NCBI RefSeq assembly: GCF_020537505.1
Contig: NZ_JAJBMO010000030.1
Location: forward strand, 1-45,749
Source: Blautia glucerasea
Lineage (GTDB): Bacteria > Bacillota > Clostridia > Lachnospirales > Lachnospiraceae
Direction: 5' to 3'
Length of the DNA stretch: 45,749 nucleotides
In this document: positions 15,851-24,336 of the stretch, piece by piece
Layout: every line of letters begins with the position of its first letter
How positions within the stretch are numbered: position 1 is the stretch's first letter
Translations under genes and position numbers: made by a program
The notes under the pieces: generated by a model
Database searches by the model: none
Seen by the model: the letters and a program-made list of their open reading frames with translations, nothing else
Told to the model about the DNA's origin: nothing

Positions 15851-16831
15851 ATGAAAGAATTTATTATAAATGAAAACGAAGCGGGGCAGCGCTTTGACAA
15901 ATATCTTGGAAAGCTCCTTCGGGAAGCACCCAAAAGTTTTTTTTACAAAATGCTCCGCAAAAAGAATATCACCTTAAATGGAGCAAAAGCCACCGGGAAT
16001 GAGAAGCTCACCTCCGGTGACCATGTAAAGCTTTTTCTTTCCGACGAAACCTTTGAGAAATTCGCCGGGGCGCAGGAAACCGTAGCAAGAGCCCACCAGA
16101 AGCTTCACATTGTGTATGAGGATGACAATATTCTTCTGATCAATAAGCCTGTTGGAATGCTTTCCCAGCCTGCGGATGATAAGGAACCTTCTCTGGTAGA
16201 ATATCTGACCGGCTATCTTTTGGAGTCAGGAGCCGTTACGGAAAGCTCCCTGCACACCTTCCGCCCATCTGTGTGCAACCGCCTGGACCGAAATACCAGC
16301 GGTCTTGTGGCCGCAGGAAAATCCCTGGCAGGGCTTCAGGAGCTTTCCACCCTTTTCCATGACAGAAACCTTCATAAATTCTATCGATGTCTGGTAAAAG
16401 GTGTCCTAAAAAATGAAAAATATATCAAAGGATATTTGCATAAAGACGAAAAATGTAATAAAGTAACAATACAGGAAAATGAAACACCAGAGGCACTTCC
16501 CATTGAGACCAGATACCATCCTCTTGGAGATAACGGTAAGGTTACACTGCTTGAGGTAGAACTGATCACAGGGCGTACCCATCAGATCAGGGCACATCTT
16601 GCCAGTACTGGACATCCCCTGATTGGAGATTACAAGTACGGGCGGCCTTCCCTAAATGAAGAATATCGTAGAAAATATGGCCTGAAATCCCAGCTGCTCC
16701 ACGCATACAGACTGGAGATTCCCAGGATAGAAGGAAGGCTTTCCTATTTGTCTGGCAGGCAGTACATAGCGCCATTGCCCCAGCTGTTTCAAAATATCCT
16801 GAAAGAGGAACACGTAGAGGAGAATAAATAA
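15851..16831 (+). CDS. RluA-family 23S rRNA/tRNA pseudouridine synthase
   Basis: Pseudouridine synthase of 326 aa. The N-terminal S4 RNA-binding domain (about 13-70: GQRFDKYLGKLLREAP, SGDHVKL) is followed by the RluA catalytic core with Asp146 in CNRLDRNTSGLVAAGK. ELITGRTHQIRAHLASTGHPL is the second signature. It isomerises specific uridines in rRNA. The family usually reads HRLDR, and Asn replaces His here. The RluC/RluD subgroup is likely, but the exact target cannot be read from sequence. It ends 1 nt before lepB. Confidence 0.92.
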   Translation: MKEFIINENEAGQRFDKYLGKLLREAPKSFFYKMLRKKNITLNGAKATGNEKLTSGDHVKLFLSDETFEKFAGAQETVARAHQKLHIVYEDDNILLINKPVGMLSQPADDKEPSLVEYLTGYLLESGAVTESSLHTFRPSVCNRLDRNTSGLVAAGKSLAGLQELSTLFHDRNLHKFYRCLVKGVLKNEKYIKGYLHKDEKCNKVTIQENETPEALPIETRYHPLGDNGKVTLLEVELITGRTHQIRAHLASTGHPLIGDYKYGRPSLNEEYRRKYGLKSQLLHAYRLEIPRIEGRLSYLSGRQYIAPLPQLFQNILKEEHVEENK

Positions 16832-16832
16832 T

Positions 16833-17402
16833 ATGAAAATCTGGCATGAAGTATGGGACTACATAAAAATGATCATCATTGTAGTGGCAGTAGTCCTGGT
16901 TATCAACAACGTAGTATTGATCAACGCAAAAATTCCGTCTCCCTCCATGGAGAAAACCATTATGACCGGAGACCGTATCTTTGGATTCCGCCTGGCGTAT
17001 GGAATTAACCTGGATCTGTTCGGACATGAGATTTCCAAGAAGGTCAAAGATCCTGAGCGTTTTGACATTGTGATCTTCAAATATCCGGATGACGAAAGCC
17101 AGCTTTTCATCAAACGTGTGATCGGACTTCCAGGAGAGACTGTTGAGATCAAGGATGGAAAGGTATACATTGATGGGTCTGAGACAGCACTTGATGACTC
17201 CTTTATTCCAGAGAAGATGAAAGGAAGCTTCGGACCATATACGGTTCCGGACAACTGCTATTTCATGTTAGGAGATAACCGAAACAATTCCAAGGATTCC
17301 CGTTACTGGCAGAATACCTTCGTCCGCTTTGACCAGATTGTGGGAAAGGCAATGGTAAGATATTATCCTTCCATTAAGCTTCTTGGCTATGAGGAGCCGT
17401 AA
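16833..17402 (+). CDS. lepB: Signal peptidase I
   Basis: Type I signal peptidase of 189 aa with one N-terminal membrane helix (about 12-32). The catalytic Ser38 is in PSPSMEKTI, the general-base Lys94 is in FIKRVIGLPGE, and GDNRNNSKDSRYW is the conserved C-terminal box. It removes signal peptides on the outer face of the membrane. Several proteins in this window (the B12-linked surface protein, both solute-binding proteins) have AxA-type sites it could cut. It stands between an RluA-type gene and recU with almost no spacing. Confidence 0.95.
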   Translation: MKIWHEVWDYIKMIIIVVAVVLVINNVVLINAKIPSPSMEKTIMTGDRIFGFRLAYGINLDLFGHEISKKVKDPERFDIVIFKYPDDESQLFIKRVIGLPGETVEIKDGKVYIDGSETALDDSFIPEKMKGSFGPYTVPDNCYFMLGDNRNNSKDSRYWQNTFVRFDQIVGKAMVRYYPSIKLLGYEEP

Positions 17403-17404
17403 AC

Positions 17405-17950
17405 ATGGCAACATGGAACAGCAGAGGCCTCCGGGGTTCTACCCTGGAGGACCTTGTAAACCGTACAAATGAACAATACAGGGAAAAGGGACTTGCACTG
17501 GTGCAGAAGATCCCAACTCCCATCACTCCGGTACGCATGGATAAGGAGAACCGCCACATTACCCTGGCCTACTTTGACCAGCGAAGTACCGTTGACTACA
17601 TAGGTGCAGTACAGGGTATCCCTGTCTGCTTTGACGCAAAGGAATGCAGCGCCCAGACGTTTCCTCTGGCGAACATTCACCCCCATCAGGTGAAGTTTAT
17701 GGAGGACTTTGAAAAACAGAACGGCGTGGCATTTTTTCTTATATTTTTCAGTCATCTGAACCTGTTCTATTATTTGCCCTTCCGTGATCTGTTGGTGTTC
17801 TGGAAGCGGATGGAAGAGGGAGGACGGAAAAGCTTCCGCAGGGAGGAACTGGACGAGAAATACTATCTGCCGAAAAAAGGCGGCTTTCTGATTCCTTATT
17901 TAGAGGGATTGAAGCTGGATCTGGAATCGCGAAATCATGGGAATACATGA
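17405..17950 (+). CDS. recU: RecU-family Holliday junction resolvase
   Basis: Nuclease-fold protein of 181 aa. It has NSRGLRGSTLEDLVNRTN at the N-terminus, IPTPI, then STVDYIGAVQG (Asp64) and VCFDAKE (Asp77, Lys79, Glu80), the PD-(D/E)xK-like metal site. FPLANIHPHQ and GVAFFLIFF are also family signatures. It resolves four-way junctions in recombination and segregation. GAGGAG inside the lepB end is its ribosome binding site. Confidence 0.92.
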   Translation: MATWNSRGLRGSTLEDLVNRTNEQYREKGLALVQKIPTPITPVRMDKENRHITLAYFDQRSTVDYIGAVQGIPVCFDAKECSAQTFPLANIHPHQVKFMEDFEKQNGVAFFLIFFSHLNLFYYLPFRDLLVFWKRMEEGGRKSFRREELDEKYYLPKKGGFLIPYLEGLKLDLESRNHGNT

Positions 17951-17969
17951 TTTCTGTGCATCACAAAGC

Positions 17970-17998
17970 GGTTACTGGTCACAGAGTGAACAGTAACC
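17970..17998. repeat. Perfectly closed intergenic hairpin
   Basis: GGTTACTG (17970-17977) pairs with CAGTAACC (17991-17998). After a one-base mismatch, TCAC pairs with GTGA around an AGA loop. There is no T tract, so it is not an ordinary terminator. Its core resembles the hairpin at 13019-13041. Confidence 0.55.
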
Positions 17999-18036
17999 CA
18001 AGTTTGCACGCTGTACCTGTCACAAGAAGGTTCGTC

Positions 18037-18065
18037 TTGACAATGGAATCAGATTCCATTATAAT
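18037..18065 (+). promoter_or_regulatory. his operon promoter with palindromic operator
   Basis: A perfect consensus promoter: TTGACA (18037-18042), 17-bp spacer, TATAAT (18060-18065). AATGGAATCAGATTCCATT (18042-18060) is a perfect 9-1-9 palindrome filling the spacer and touching both hexamers. A repressor bound there would exclude RNA polymerase. A histidine-responsive TrpR-family regulator (YerC/HisR) is a reasonable candidate, by inference. Confidence 0.8.
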
Positions 18066-18121
18066 CGACATTGGTTTTATATTATCGTGGTAGTGTGATA
18101 AAGTGTTATGCAATTAACAAC

Positions 18122-18150
18122 CCCTCCTCTGAGAGATCAGAAGAGGAGGG
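18122..18150 (+). promoter_or_regulatory. hisZ leader hairpin with anti-ribosome-binding-site arm
   Basis: CCCTCCTCT (18122-18130) pairs with AGAGGAGGG (18142-18150). The CCTCC in the left arm is also complementary to the hisZ ribosome binding site GGAGG (18180-18184). No T tract follows and no T-box features were found. Confidence 0.5.
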
Positions 18151-18193
18151 CAGACTGCGAAATAAACAAGAAACATCATGGAGGAAACATTAT

Positions 18194-19330
18194 ATGCAGA
18201 GGATTTTTCATACGCCGGAAGGTGTACGGGATATTTACAGTCAGGAATGCAGCAGGAAACAAAAGCTTCAGGAGAAGCTCCATCATGTATTCCACCAGTA
18301 TGGCTTTGAAGATATAGAGACTCCCACATTTGAATATTTCGAAGTATTCAGCAAAGAAGTGGGAACCATTCCCTCCAGGGAGCTTTATAAGTTTTTCGAC
18401 AGAGAGGGCAATACACTGGTGCTCCGTCCGGACTTTACGCCATCCGTTTCCAGAGCATGTGCTACCTATTTTAATCCGGAAAAAGAAGTGGTCAGCCTGT
18501 GTTACACAGGCAATACCTTTATCAATAATTCCAGTTTCCGTGGCAGACTAAAAGAAACCACCCAGATGGGCGTAGAGCGTATGGGAGACGATTCAGCGGA
18601 AGCAGATGCAGAGATTCTCGCCATGACTGTAGAGTGTCTTCTTGCTGCCGGACTTACCGAGTTCCAGGTAAGCGTAGGACAGGTGGACTATTACAAGGCC
18701 ATTTTGGCACAGACCGGCATGAGCCAGGAAGAGGAAGAAGAGCTTCGGGAGCTGATCTCCCAGAAGAATTACTTCGGCGTAGAGGAGCTTGTAAAGAGCA
18801 AGCATATGGATAAATCCCTTGCGAAAGCCCTTTCCCAGCTTCCCCAGATGTTCGGTTCCGCAGAAATTCTGGAGAAGGCAAAAGTCCTTACCGACAATCC
18901 CCAGGCATTAAAAGCAGTTGCCCGTCTGGAGGAGATTTATGAGCTTCTAAAGGTTTATGGTTATGAGAAATATGTTACATTTGATTTTGCCATGTTAAGT
19001 AAATACCATTACTACACTGGAATTATTTTCCAGGCCTATACGTATGGTACTGGTGAGGCGCTGATCAAGGGAGGACGTTATAACCAGCTGATGAAGCATT
19101 TCGGAAAACCGGCTGCTTCCATCGGATTTGCAATTGTAGTGGACAACCTTCTTATGGCACTGTCCAGACAGAAAATTGAAATGGAGGAAGAAGAGGGTGT
19201 TACGGTGATCACTTACCGTAAGAAAAACCGCATTCAGGCAATCCAGAAGGCAAAGGAGCTTCGCGCCCAGGGTAAGAATGTGGCTCTTCGTCCGGAGAAA
19301 GTAACGAAGGTTTGTGAGGTGGAATTATGA
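18194..19330 (+). CDS. hisZ: ATP phosphoribosyltransferase regulatory subunit
   Basis: Class II aminoacyl-tRNA-synthetase-like protein of 378 aa lacking tRNA-binding parts. It starts [15 protein letters not shown], then has [15 protein letters not shown] (motif 2-like) and [26 protein letters not shown] near 280-305. It activates the short HisG and gives it histidine feedback. GGAGG 9 nt upstream fixes the start. An in-frame upstream ATG at 18071 lies at the predicted transcript start and is rejected. It is the first gene of the his operon and overlaps hisG by ATGA. Confidence 0.93.
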   Translation: MQRIFHTPEGVRDIYSQECSRKQKLQEKLHHVFHQYGFEDIETPTFEYFEVFSKEVGTIPSRELYKFFDREGNTLVLRPDFTPSVSRACATYFNPEKEVVSLCYTGNTFINNSSFRGRLKETTQMGVERMGDDSAEADAEILAMTVECLLAAGLTEFQVSVGQVDYYKAILAQTGMSQEEEEELRELISQKNYFGVEELVKSKHMDKSLAKALSQLPQMFGSAEILEKAKVLTDNPQALKAVARLEEIYELLKVYGYEKYVTFDFAMLSKYHYYTGIIFQAYTYGTGEALIKGGRYNQLMKHFGKPAASIGFAIVVDNLLMALSRQKIEMEEEEGVTVITYRKKNRIQAIQKAKELRAQGKNVALRPEKVTKVCEVEL

Positions 19331-19962
19331 GATATCTGACTTTTGCTCTTACCAAGGGAAGACTTGCAGACAAGACCCTTTCCATGTTGGAAAAAGCCGG
19401 GATTACCTGCGAAGAGATGAAAGATAAGGATTCCCGTAAACTGATCTTTGTAAATGAAGAATTAAAGCTCCGCTTTTTCCTTGCCAAAGGACCAGATGTG
19501 CCTACTTACGTAGAATATGGTGCTGCCGATATTGGAATTGTGGGAAAGGATACGATTCTTGAAGAAGGCCGTAAGCTCTATGAGGTAATGGATCTTGGCT
19601 TTGGAGCCTGCCGTATGTGTGTATGCGGACCAGAGAGTGCGCGGCCGCTTTTAAGTTCCAACCAGCTGATCCGTGTGGCAACCAAATATCCCAACATTGC
19701 CAAAGATTATTTCTATAATAAGAAGCACCAGACCGTTGAGATCATCAAGCTGAACGGCTCCATTGAGCTGGCTCCCATTGTGGGGCTCTCTGAGGTGATC
19801 GTAGATATTGTGGAGACCGGAAGTACCCTTCGGGAAAACGGTCTGAAGGTATTGGAAGAGGTTTGCCCACTTTCTGCCAGAATGGTGGTAAACCAGGTAA
19901 GCATGAAGATGGAGAATGAGCGGATCAGCAAACTGATTGAGGATTTGCGTAAAGTAATCTAA
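19327..19962 (+). CDS. hisG: ATP phosphoribosyltransferase catalytic subunit, short form
   Basis: Protein of 211 aa, the short HisG form that needs His[14 protein letters not shown] opens the fold. [10 protein letters not shown] and the PRPP loop region [18 protein letters not shown] (about 158-175) are conserved. It condenses ATP and PRPP, the first committed step of histidine synthesis. Its ATG overlaps the hisZ stop. Confidence 0.95.
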   Translation: MRYLTFALTKGRLADKTLSMLEKAGITCEEMKDKDSRKLIFVNEELKLRFFLAKGPDVPTYVEYGAADIGIVGKDTILEEGRKLYEVMDLGFGACRMCVCGPESARPLLSSNQLIRVATKYPNIAKDYFYNKKHQTVEIIKLNGSIELAPIVGLSEVIVDIVETGSTLRENGLKVLEEVCPLSARMVVNQVSMKMENERISKLIEDLRKVI

Positions 19963-20048
19963 AAGAAGTATCTGATATTACGCCATAGAAAATAAAGTCG
20001 AAATAATTTTGAAGACTGTTTAAATTTAAGTTGGAAGGACCGATTACA

Positions 20049-21362
20049 ATGCGTACAGTAAGATTAACAAAGGAATCTACCAAGGATATTCTGGAAAATC
20101 TTTTAAAAAGAAGCCCCAATAATTACGGCAAATTCGAAGCCGCAGTAGCAGATATTCTTGCAAATGTGAAGGAAAAAGGGGATGAAGCTCTTTTTTCCTA
20201 CACCAAGGAATTTGATAAAGTAGAAGTTACCCCGAAAACCATCCGCGTAACCGAAGAAGAGATCGAAGAAGCCTATAAAGCAGTTGACGCTTCTTTGCTT
20301 GAAGTTATCCGTAAGGCTCTTGTAAACATCCGCAGCTATCACGAAAAACAGCGCCAGAACAGCTGGTTTACCAGCACAGAGAACGGTACCATGCTTGGCC
20401 AGAAAGTAACCCCGTTAAACCGTGTAGGCGTTTATGTTCCTGGCGGAAAGGCAGTTTATCCATCTTCTGTACTGATGAATATTGTGCCGGCGAAGGTTGC
20501 TGGCGTACCCCATATCGTGATGACCACACCTCCTGGAAAAGACGGAATGGTAAATCCTTCCACCCTGGTAGCGGCAAAGGAGGCAGGTGCTGACGAAATC
20601 TATAAAGTGGGCGGTGCCCAGGCCATCGGTGCCCTTGCCTATGGTACGGCAAGCATTCCCAAGGTTGACAAGATCGTCGGCCCTGGAAACATTTTTGTAG
20701 CTTTGGCAAAGAAGGCCGTATACGGACATGTAAGCATTGATTCCATTGCCGGACCAAGTGAGATCCTGGTTCTGGCAGATGAAACCGCCAATGCACATTA
20801 TGTAGCAGCGGACCTGCTTTCCCAGGCGGAGCATGATGAGATGGCTTCCGCGATCCTAATCACCACCAGCACAGAACTGGCACAGAATGTGGAAAAAGAG
20901 ATTGAAGGCTACCTGAAAGTTCTTTCCAGAAAAGAGATCATTGAGAAATCCCTGGAGAATTTTGGATATATTCTCATTGCAGAAGACATGGACGAAGCCA
21001 TTGAAGCGGCTAACGAGATTGCTTCTGAGCATATGGAAATTGTAACTAAGAATGCATTTGAAGTTATGATGAAGGTTCGAAACGCAGGTGCGATCTTTAT
21101 TGGCGAATACAGCTCCGAGCCTCTTGGAGACTATTTTGCAGGACCGAACCATGTTCTTCCAACCAACGGAACTGCTAAATTTTTCTCTGCACTTTCCGTT
21201 GACGACTTTATCAAGAAATCCAGCATCGTGTATTATTCCAAATCTGCCCTTCGGGATATCCACAAGGATATTATCCAGTTTGCAACATCTGAACAGCTTA
21301 CGGCACACGCCAATTCCATTGCAGTCCGTTTTGAGGACGAGGATAAAAAGGAGCGGTCATGA
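20049..21362 (+). CDS. hisD: Histidinol dehydrogenase
   Basis: Enzyme of 437 aa. Seen are [52 protein letters not shown] and the zinc/catalytic stretches [11 protein letters not shown] and SEHMEI, with [13 protein letters not shown] [12 protein letters not shown]. It oxidises histidinol to histidine with two NAD+. GGAAGGA precedes the ATG, and an ATG six codons upstream has no such site. It overlaps hisB by ATGA. Confidence 0.95.
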   Translation: MRTVRLTKESTKDILENLLKRSPNNYGKFEAAVADILANVKEKGDEALFSYTKEFDKVEVTPKTIRVTEEEIEEAYKAVDASLLEVIRKALVNIRSYHEKQRQNSWFTSTENGTMLGQKVTPLNRVGVYVPGGKAVYPSSVLMNIVPAKVAGVPHIVMTTPPGKDGMVNPSTLVAAKEAGADEIYKVGGAQAIGALAYGTASIPKVDKIVGPGNIFVALAKKAVYGHVSIDSIAGPSEILVLADETANAHYVAADLLSQAEHDEMASAILITTSTELAQNVEKEIEGYLKVLSRKEIIEKSLENFGYILIAEDMDEAIEAANEIASEHMEIVTKNAFEVMMKVRNAGAIFIGEYSSEPLGDYFAGPNHVLPTNGTAKFFSALSVDDFIKKSSIVYYSKSALRDIHKDIIQFATSEQLTAHANSIAVRFEDEDKKERS

Positions 21363-21946
21363 CAAGAGAAGCTACTGTTGAACGTAATACAAAAGAAACT
21401 AAGATTGCCATAAAGCTGAAGCTGGACGGAACTGGAAAAAGCAGCCTGGATACAGGTGTGGGCTTTTTTGATCACATGTTAGATGGATTTACCCGCCACG
21501 GGCTTTTTGATCTGGATGTAAAGGTAAAGGGAGATCTTCAGGTAGACGATCATCATACTATTGAGGACACAGGAATTGTCCTGGGCACAGCGATCAAAGA
21601 AGCGGTAGGAGATAAAAAGGGAATCCGCCGTTATGGAAGCTGCATCCTTCCCATGGACGAATGTCTGGTGCTCTGCGCTGTTGATCTTGGAGGACGTCCC
21701 TACCTTTCCTTTGACGGGGAATTTACCAGTGAAAAAATAGGGGATATGTCTACAGAAATGGTGAAAGAATTTTTCTATGCCATTTCCTATACAGCAGCCA
21801 TGAACCTGCATATCAAGGTGCTCACCCAGGGAAATAACCACCACATGGCAGAAGCAATGTTCAAAAGCTTTGCCAAAGCACTGGATATGGCGGTGGCTTA
21901 TGATCCGCGGATTTCAGACGTACTTTCTACAAAGGGCAGCCTATAG
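21359..21946 (+). CDS. hisB: Imidazoleglycerol-phosphate dehydratase
   Basis: Single-domain HisB of 195 aa without a phosphatase part. It has GVGFFDHMLDGFTRHG, DHHTIEDTGIVLG and NNHHMAEAMFKSF, the His/Glu clusters that bind manganese. It dehydrates imidazoleglycerol phosphate. Its start overlaps the hisD stop. Confidence 0.95.
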   Translation: MTREATVERNTKETKIAIKLKLDGTGKSSLDTGVGFFDHMLDGFTRHGLFDLDVKVKGDLQVDDHHTIEDTGIVLGTAIKEAVGDKKGIRRYGSCILPMDECLVLCAVDLGGRPYLSFDGEFTSEKIGDMSTEMVKEFFYAISYTAAMNLHIKVLTQGNNHHMAEAMFKSFAKALDMAVAYDPRISDVLSTKGSL

Positions 21947-22005
21947 GGTTATACTCCACCCCAAAAGGGAAAACTGTAACTTATAAAAGAATAAATACCG
22001 TATAC

Positions 22006-22038
22006 TGCCACTTGTTTTCTGAATGGAGGCAAGTGGCA
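22006..22038 (+). promoter_or_regulatory. Hairpin between hisB and hisI
   Basis: TGCCACTTG (22006-22014) pairs with CAAGTGGCA (22030-22038), followed by an AT-rich tail with few T runs. It could be a leaky terminator or processing site lowering hisI expression relative to the upstream genes. Confidence 0.5.
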
Positions 22039-22079
22039 TAATTATTTGTATTTAAAATACGAAAAGGAGTTTACCAACT

Positions 22080-22424
22080 ATGGATTCGAAAGAATTAAAA
22101 AGTAAAATGTCATGGTCCGATTTCAAATTAAACAGTGACGGCATGGTTCCTGTCATTGTACAGGATTACCAGACAAATGAGGTCCTGATGCTGGCTTATA
22201 TGAATGAGGAGGCCTACCTTACCACCTTAAGGCTTGGGAAAATGACCTACTGGAGCCGCAGCCGCAACGAGCTCTGGACCAAGGGACTGACCTCCGGCCA
22301 TGTTCAATATGTAAAATCATTGACGATTGACTGTGATAATGATACAATTTTGGCAAAAGTAGAGCAGGTAGGAGCTGCATGTCACACTGGAAACCGTACA
22401 TGCTTTTTTACCCCACTGCTCTAA
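22080..22424 (+). CDS. hisI: Phosphoribosyl-AMP cyclohydrolase
   Basis: Protein of 114 aa with only the cyclohydrolase domain. [15 protein letters not shown] and [31 protein letters not shown] ending carry Asp86/Asp88 and Cys85, Cys101 and Cys108, the metal ligands. It opens the adenine ring of phosphoribosyl-AMP. The HisE pyrophosphatase domain is absent, as are hisH, hisA, hisF and hisC, which must lie elsewhere. Confidence 0.94.
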   Translation: MDSKELKSKMSWSDFKLNSDGMVPVIVQDYQTNEVLMLAYMNEEAYLTTLRLGKMTYWSRSRNELWTKGLTSGHVQYVKSLTIDCDNDTILAKVEQVGAACHTGNRTCFFTPLL

Positions 22425-22450
22425 AAAACAGTCAAAGGTAAAATTATTAT

Positions 22451-23881
22451 ATGAAAAAACAAATGAAAAATGGCATGATCAAGGTTTTGATCCTGCTTTT
22501 GATTCTTGTGGGCGCTTATGGTCTGTGGTGTCATTTCCTTACGGATAATGTGATCTGGAAGAAATTGAAAGTCAATGGCATTGCCATTCAGGGAATGACA
22601 AAGGAAGAGGCAATTGACGCCATTTCTAGGGACTTTAAGGAAAAGTATCAGGATACCCAGATGACTGTCACTTTAAACGGGAAGAAATTCCAGGTATCTG
22701 TTTATCCGGTACTTGGTTTGGACGTGAAGTCCATCGTAGAAAGTGCCTACTCTTTGGGACATGGTGCCTGGTATACCCACGGGACAGACCGCATTGAGCT
22801 TATGAACAATAAGACAAAGGAAGAGGTCACTCTTATGCCGGAAGCCAGAAACAAGGACGAACTGGATACTGTTCTGGATGAGGCCGGGATCTTAAATGGC
22901 TCCACCACCGTACAAACTTCCTGTGAACTCACAGACACAGATTTAGTGATCACCAAAGGCAAAACCGGGATCGGACCTGATATGGATGCCTTGAAGGAGG
23001 AAATTCTGAGGGCGATTTCCATTGAGGATTATGAGGCAGTTATTGAGTGCCCGACGAAGGAAACTCCGCCGGACGAACTGGATATGGAAGTTTATTATGA
23101 AGAGGTACATACAGAGGCGCAGGATGCTTCTTTAGGGGAAAATAATGAGATCATTCCAGCTGTTACGGGCATTTCCTTCAATGTAAAATCTGCTGAAAAG
23201 AAACTGAAAAAAGCAAAAGAAGGAGAAACTGTCACAATTCCGCTGGAAATCACTTTACCAGATGTGTCCACAGAAGAAATTGAAGCCCTTCCTTACCTGA
23301 ACCTGCTTGGTACTTATACCACATACGGCGGAGGAACAGATAACCGTGTAGCCAACCTGAAACTGGCTGTGGAAGCATGTGACGGGGTAGAGCTTCAGCC
23401 CGGACAGATTTTTTCCTATAACGATACCCTTGGACCACGAACAGAGGAAAGAGGATACCGGGAAGCCACTGTGATCGTTGGCGGTGAGCATGCCCAGGAT
23501 ATCGGAGGCGGAATCTGCCAGATTTCTACCACTTTATATATGGCATGTCTCCAGTCAGATCTGGCTATTGTGGAGCGCCATAATCACGCGGCGCGGATCG
23601 ATTACGTGGAGGACGGACTGGATGCAGCAGTAGTATGGGGCGGACAGGATTTCCGTTTCCAGAATAACAGTGCATATCCGGTTAAGATCACCGCTTCCTA
23701 CGATGAGAAAGAAGAAGCAGTGACAGTATCCATCTACGGTACGAAAACAGATAACAACCAGGTGGAGATCACTACCGAACATTCAGATGCCAATACTTGC
23801 CGGACCTATCGCAGCGTCTATGATGAGGAAGGTACCCTTCTTCGCAAGGAAGAAGTTGGCTACAGCCAATATAAACAATAA
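22451..23881 (+). CDS. VanW-family cell-wall protein
   Basis: Protein of 476 aa. A membrane anchor lies near residues 9-27. The middle (about 35-280) holds tandem YoaR/PG-binding-4-like regions (GMTKEEAIDAI, LNGKKFQVS). The VanW domain is about 290-420 with FSYNDTLGPRTEERGY, AQDIGGGICQISTTLY and ERHNHAARIDYV. It is expected on the outer face of the membrane and to act on or bind peptidoglycan. The family's exact role is unsettled. It starts 26 nt after hisI and may be co-transcribed, with no obvious functional tie to histidine. Confidence 0.88.
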   Translation: MKKQMKNGMIKVLILLLILVGAYGLWCHFLTDNVIWKKLKVNGIAIQGMTKEEAIDAISRDFKEKYQDTQMTVTLNGKKFQVSVYPVLGLDVKSIVESAYSLGHGAWYTHGTDRIELMNNKTKEEVTLMPEARNKDELDTVLDEAGILNGSTTVQTSCELTDTDLVITKGKTGIGPDMDALKEEILRAISIEDYEAVIECPTKETPPDELDMEVYYEEVHTEAQDASLGENNEIIPAVTGISFNVKSAEKKLKKAKEGETVTIPLEITLPDVSTEEIEALPYLNLLGTYTTYGGGTDNRVANLKLAVEACDGVELQPGQIFSYNDTLGPRTEERGYREATVIVGGEHAQDIGGGICQISTTLYMACLQSDLAIVERHNHAARIDYVEDGLDAAVVWGGQDFRFQNNSAYPVKITASYDEKEEAVTVSIYGTKTDNNQVEITTEHSDANTCRTYRSVYDEEGTLLRKEEVGYSQYKQ

Positions 23882-23898
23882 TTTGCCAGGTCAATCTA

Positions 23899-23927
23899 TT
23901 GATTTCGACAAAGCAGTCTGCTATAAT
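23899..23927 (+). promoter_or_regulatory. Promoter of the B12-riboswitch transcript
   Basis: TTGATT (23899-23904), 17-bp spacer, TATAAT (23922-23927) with extended TGC. The predicted start near 23934 leads directly into the riboswitch. Confidence 0.82.
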
Positions 23928-23944
23928 GAAATGAATTGAATAAA

Positions 23945-24122
23945 TCCGTTTTCAGTGCCTTTGCAGGAATAGACTGCAGGCTAAGAGGGAATCAGGTGAA
24001 AGTCCTGAGCGATCCGGTCACTGTAAACAGGGAATGGAATCTGTTCGTGCCATTTGTATTTTACTGAGAAGGTTAGATTCCGTAATGATCTGTAAGCCAG
24101 GAAACCTGCTGAATCCGTTAAT
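23945..24122 (+). promoter_or_regulatory. Cobalamin riboswitch
   Basis: The conserved order is present: AAGAGGGAA near 23983, GGTGAAAGTCC (23995-24005), the CACTGTAAAC junction near 24019, and the B12-box-like GCCAGGAAACCTGC (24096-24109). Bound cobalamin should favour termination at the hairpin 70 nt downstream. It controls the surface protein and importer genes that follow, which points to corrinoids as their substrate. Confidence 0.93.
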
Positions 24123-24187
24123 GAAAGCTTCCGAAGAAAGCACTTCATTCTCATGATATATCTGACTGCAGAATATTTAAATTTTAG

Positions 24188-24219
24188 TGCCTGCTTCTTT
24201 GTTTGGAGCAGGTATTTTT
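24188..24219 (+). terminator. Riboswitch-controlled terminator
   Basis: TGCCTGCT (24188-24195) pairs with AGCAGGTA (24207-24214) and is followed by TTTTTG. It sits between the riboswitch and the first gene and is the expected expression platform. Confidence 0.85.
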
Positions 24220-24336
24220 GTGTAATAAAATATTCCGTTGGAATTTTCTGATGTATACAGATGAGCTTCTTTACAAGAAACTGCCTGGATTTATTCAGAA
24301 CCATATAAATGAACTATAAAGAATCGAGGGAGAAAA

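Noticed and set aside
17954..17965. TGTGCATCACA as a fourth Crp/Fnr operator
   Set aside because: The half-sites are too close (2 bp between) and no -10 box lies at the 29-nt offset.
18071..18193. Longer N-terminus for HisZ
   Set aside because: The frame starts at about the predicted transcript start, has no ribosome binding site, and the added residues do not fit the family. The family start [13 protein letters not shown] follows GGAGG.
18066..18193. T-box leader before hisZ
   Set aside because: The leader is only about 120 nt and lacks the conserved T-box and anti-terminator sequence.
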